Source of the DNA: Patescibacteria group bacterium AH-259-L07
GTDB taxonomy: Bacteria; Patescibacteriota; Patescibacteriia; UBA2591; UBA6264
Direction of reading: 5' to 3'
DNA length: 7,229 nucleotides
Assembly: GCA_027718005.1 (NCBI GenBank)
Contig: JALLOP010000074.1
Coordinates: 1-7,229 of the forward strand
The notes under the pieces are model-generated. The model saw nothing but the letters and a program-made list of their open reading frames with translations. It was not told the DNA's origin and made no database searches. This document shows positions 6,991 through 7,229 of the stretch, one piece after another. Numbering within the stretch: the stretch's first letter is position 1; each line of letters begins with the position of its first letter. Both the position numbers and the translations under genes were made by a program.

Positions 6991-7188
6991 TTACCGGGTT
7001 AAATCATCAATGCTTATCCCAAGCACACTCGTTATCTTTTTGAGCGTTTCAAGCGTAGGATTCTGATTTTTACCTGCCTCAATTTTGACGATGGTGTTAT
7101 TCGCCACGTCAGCAAGTCTGGCTAACTTCTCTTGTGTAAGCCCTCTAGCTTCTCTTAACTTTTTTACATTTTTTGAAATGCTTGACAT
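6991..7188 (-). CDS. XRE-family HTH transcriptional regulator
   Basis: A 65-residue DNA-binding protein made of a single Cro/C1-type helix-turn-helix domain. The fold is clear: NVKKLREARGLTQEKLARLA is helix 1 to the HTH, VANNTIVKIEAG covers the recognition helix, and NPTLETLKKITSVLGISIDDL is the closing helical part. There is no sensor or protease domain, so any signal would have to act through a partner, through protein level or through DNA competition. It is the first gene, with a candidate promoter and inverted repeat just upstream, which fits an autoregulator of the operon. No Shine-Dalgarno sequence is seen before the ATG (context CCATATGTCA). It sits where hrcA stands in many heat-shock operons but is unrelated to HrcA. 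Confidence 0.9.
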   Translation of the reverse strand: MSSISKNVKKLREARGLTQEKLARLADVANNTIVKIEAGKNQNPTLETLKKITSVLGISIDDLTR

Positions 7189-7200
7189 ATGGTATCGTAG

Positions 7201-7214
7201 TAGTAGAATTACTA
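7201..7214. promoter_or_regulatory. Candidate operator: inverted repeat TAGTA-N4-TACTA
   Basis: Perfect 5-base arms TAGTA and TACTA are separated by GAAT, overlapping the proposed -10 and start region of the promoter. Small XRE repressors often bind short dyads like this as dimers, so this could be the autoregulatory operator. The left arm is part of a short TAG triplet run (7198-7206), which raises the chance of coincidence. Confidence 0.35.
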
Positions 7215-7219
7215 TATCA
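7211..7219 (-). promoter_or_regulatory. Candidate extended -10 promoter for the operon
   Basis: On the minus strand the sequence reads TGATATAGT, that is TG-n-TATAGT, an extended -10 with five of six matches to TATAAT. It lies 22 bases before the regulator's ATG, so transcription would start around 7204 and leave a short leader. The -35 region would fall outside the window. In AT-rich DNA such matches occur by chance, so support comes mainly from position. Confidence 0.45.
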
Positions 7220-7229
7220 GTTATCCTCT

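Noticed and set aside
7189..7229. CIRCE element of HrcA-controlled chaperone operons
   Set aside because: Neither arm TTAGCACTC nor GAGTGCTAA is present in the visible upstream DNA.

Overview
The window is one tightly packed minus-strand gene cluster. Seven genes run from the right end to the left, with junctions between a 4-base overlap and a 5-base gap. The only non-coding DNA seen is about 41 bases at the right edge. The left-most gene runs off the window. The organism is a bacterium (Hsp70, XRE repressor and GrpE-like protein, operon layout, ATGA start/stop overlap). GC content is roughly 40% by spot counting. TGA appears to be used as a stop. None of the seven starts has a convincing Shine-Dalgarno sequence. 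These traits do not fix the phylum.

Transcription order is: (1) 7188-6991, small XRE-type HTH regulator; (2) 6985-6455, membrane-anchored coiled-coil protein whose tail resembles a GrpE beta domain; (3) 6450-3931, divergent 839-residue Hsp70 with a complete ATPase domain, an extra ~100-residue segment before the substrate-binding region and a long helical tail; (4) 3928-2297, protein with a J-domain-like N-terminus lacking HPD, a helical solenoid and a C-terminal membrane anchor; (5) 2294-1602, about five-TM membrane protein, possibly Yip1-like; (6) 1605-994, single-pass membrane protein with an outer coiled coil of Tyr-Asn heptads; (7) 989-1 (partial), classical AAA+ ATPase.

The first four genes copy the order repressor-grpE-dnaK-dnaJ of the housekeeping heat-shock operon, but each member is divergent and both presumed co-chaperones carry membrane anchors. 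The two following membrane proteins share an almost identical N-terminal peptide (consensus DKKLxFDLxFL) that suggests a common docking site. My inference is a membrane-tethered second Hsp70 machine with its own exchange factor, J-like partner, two membrane partners or clients and an AAA+ unfoldase, under local control of the XRE protein. Its biological purpose (envelope quality control, stress response or conflict/defence) cannot be read from the sequence.

No RNA genes, mobile elements, CRISPR arrays or terminators were seen.
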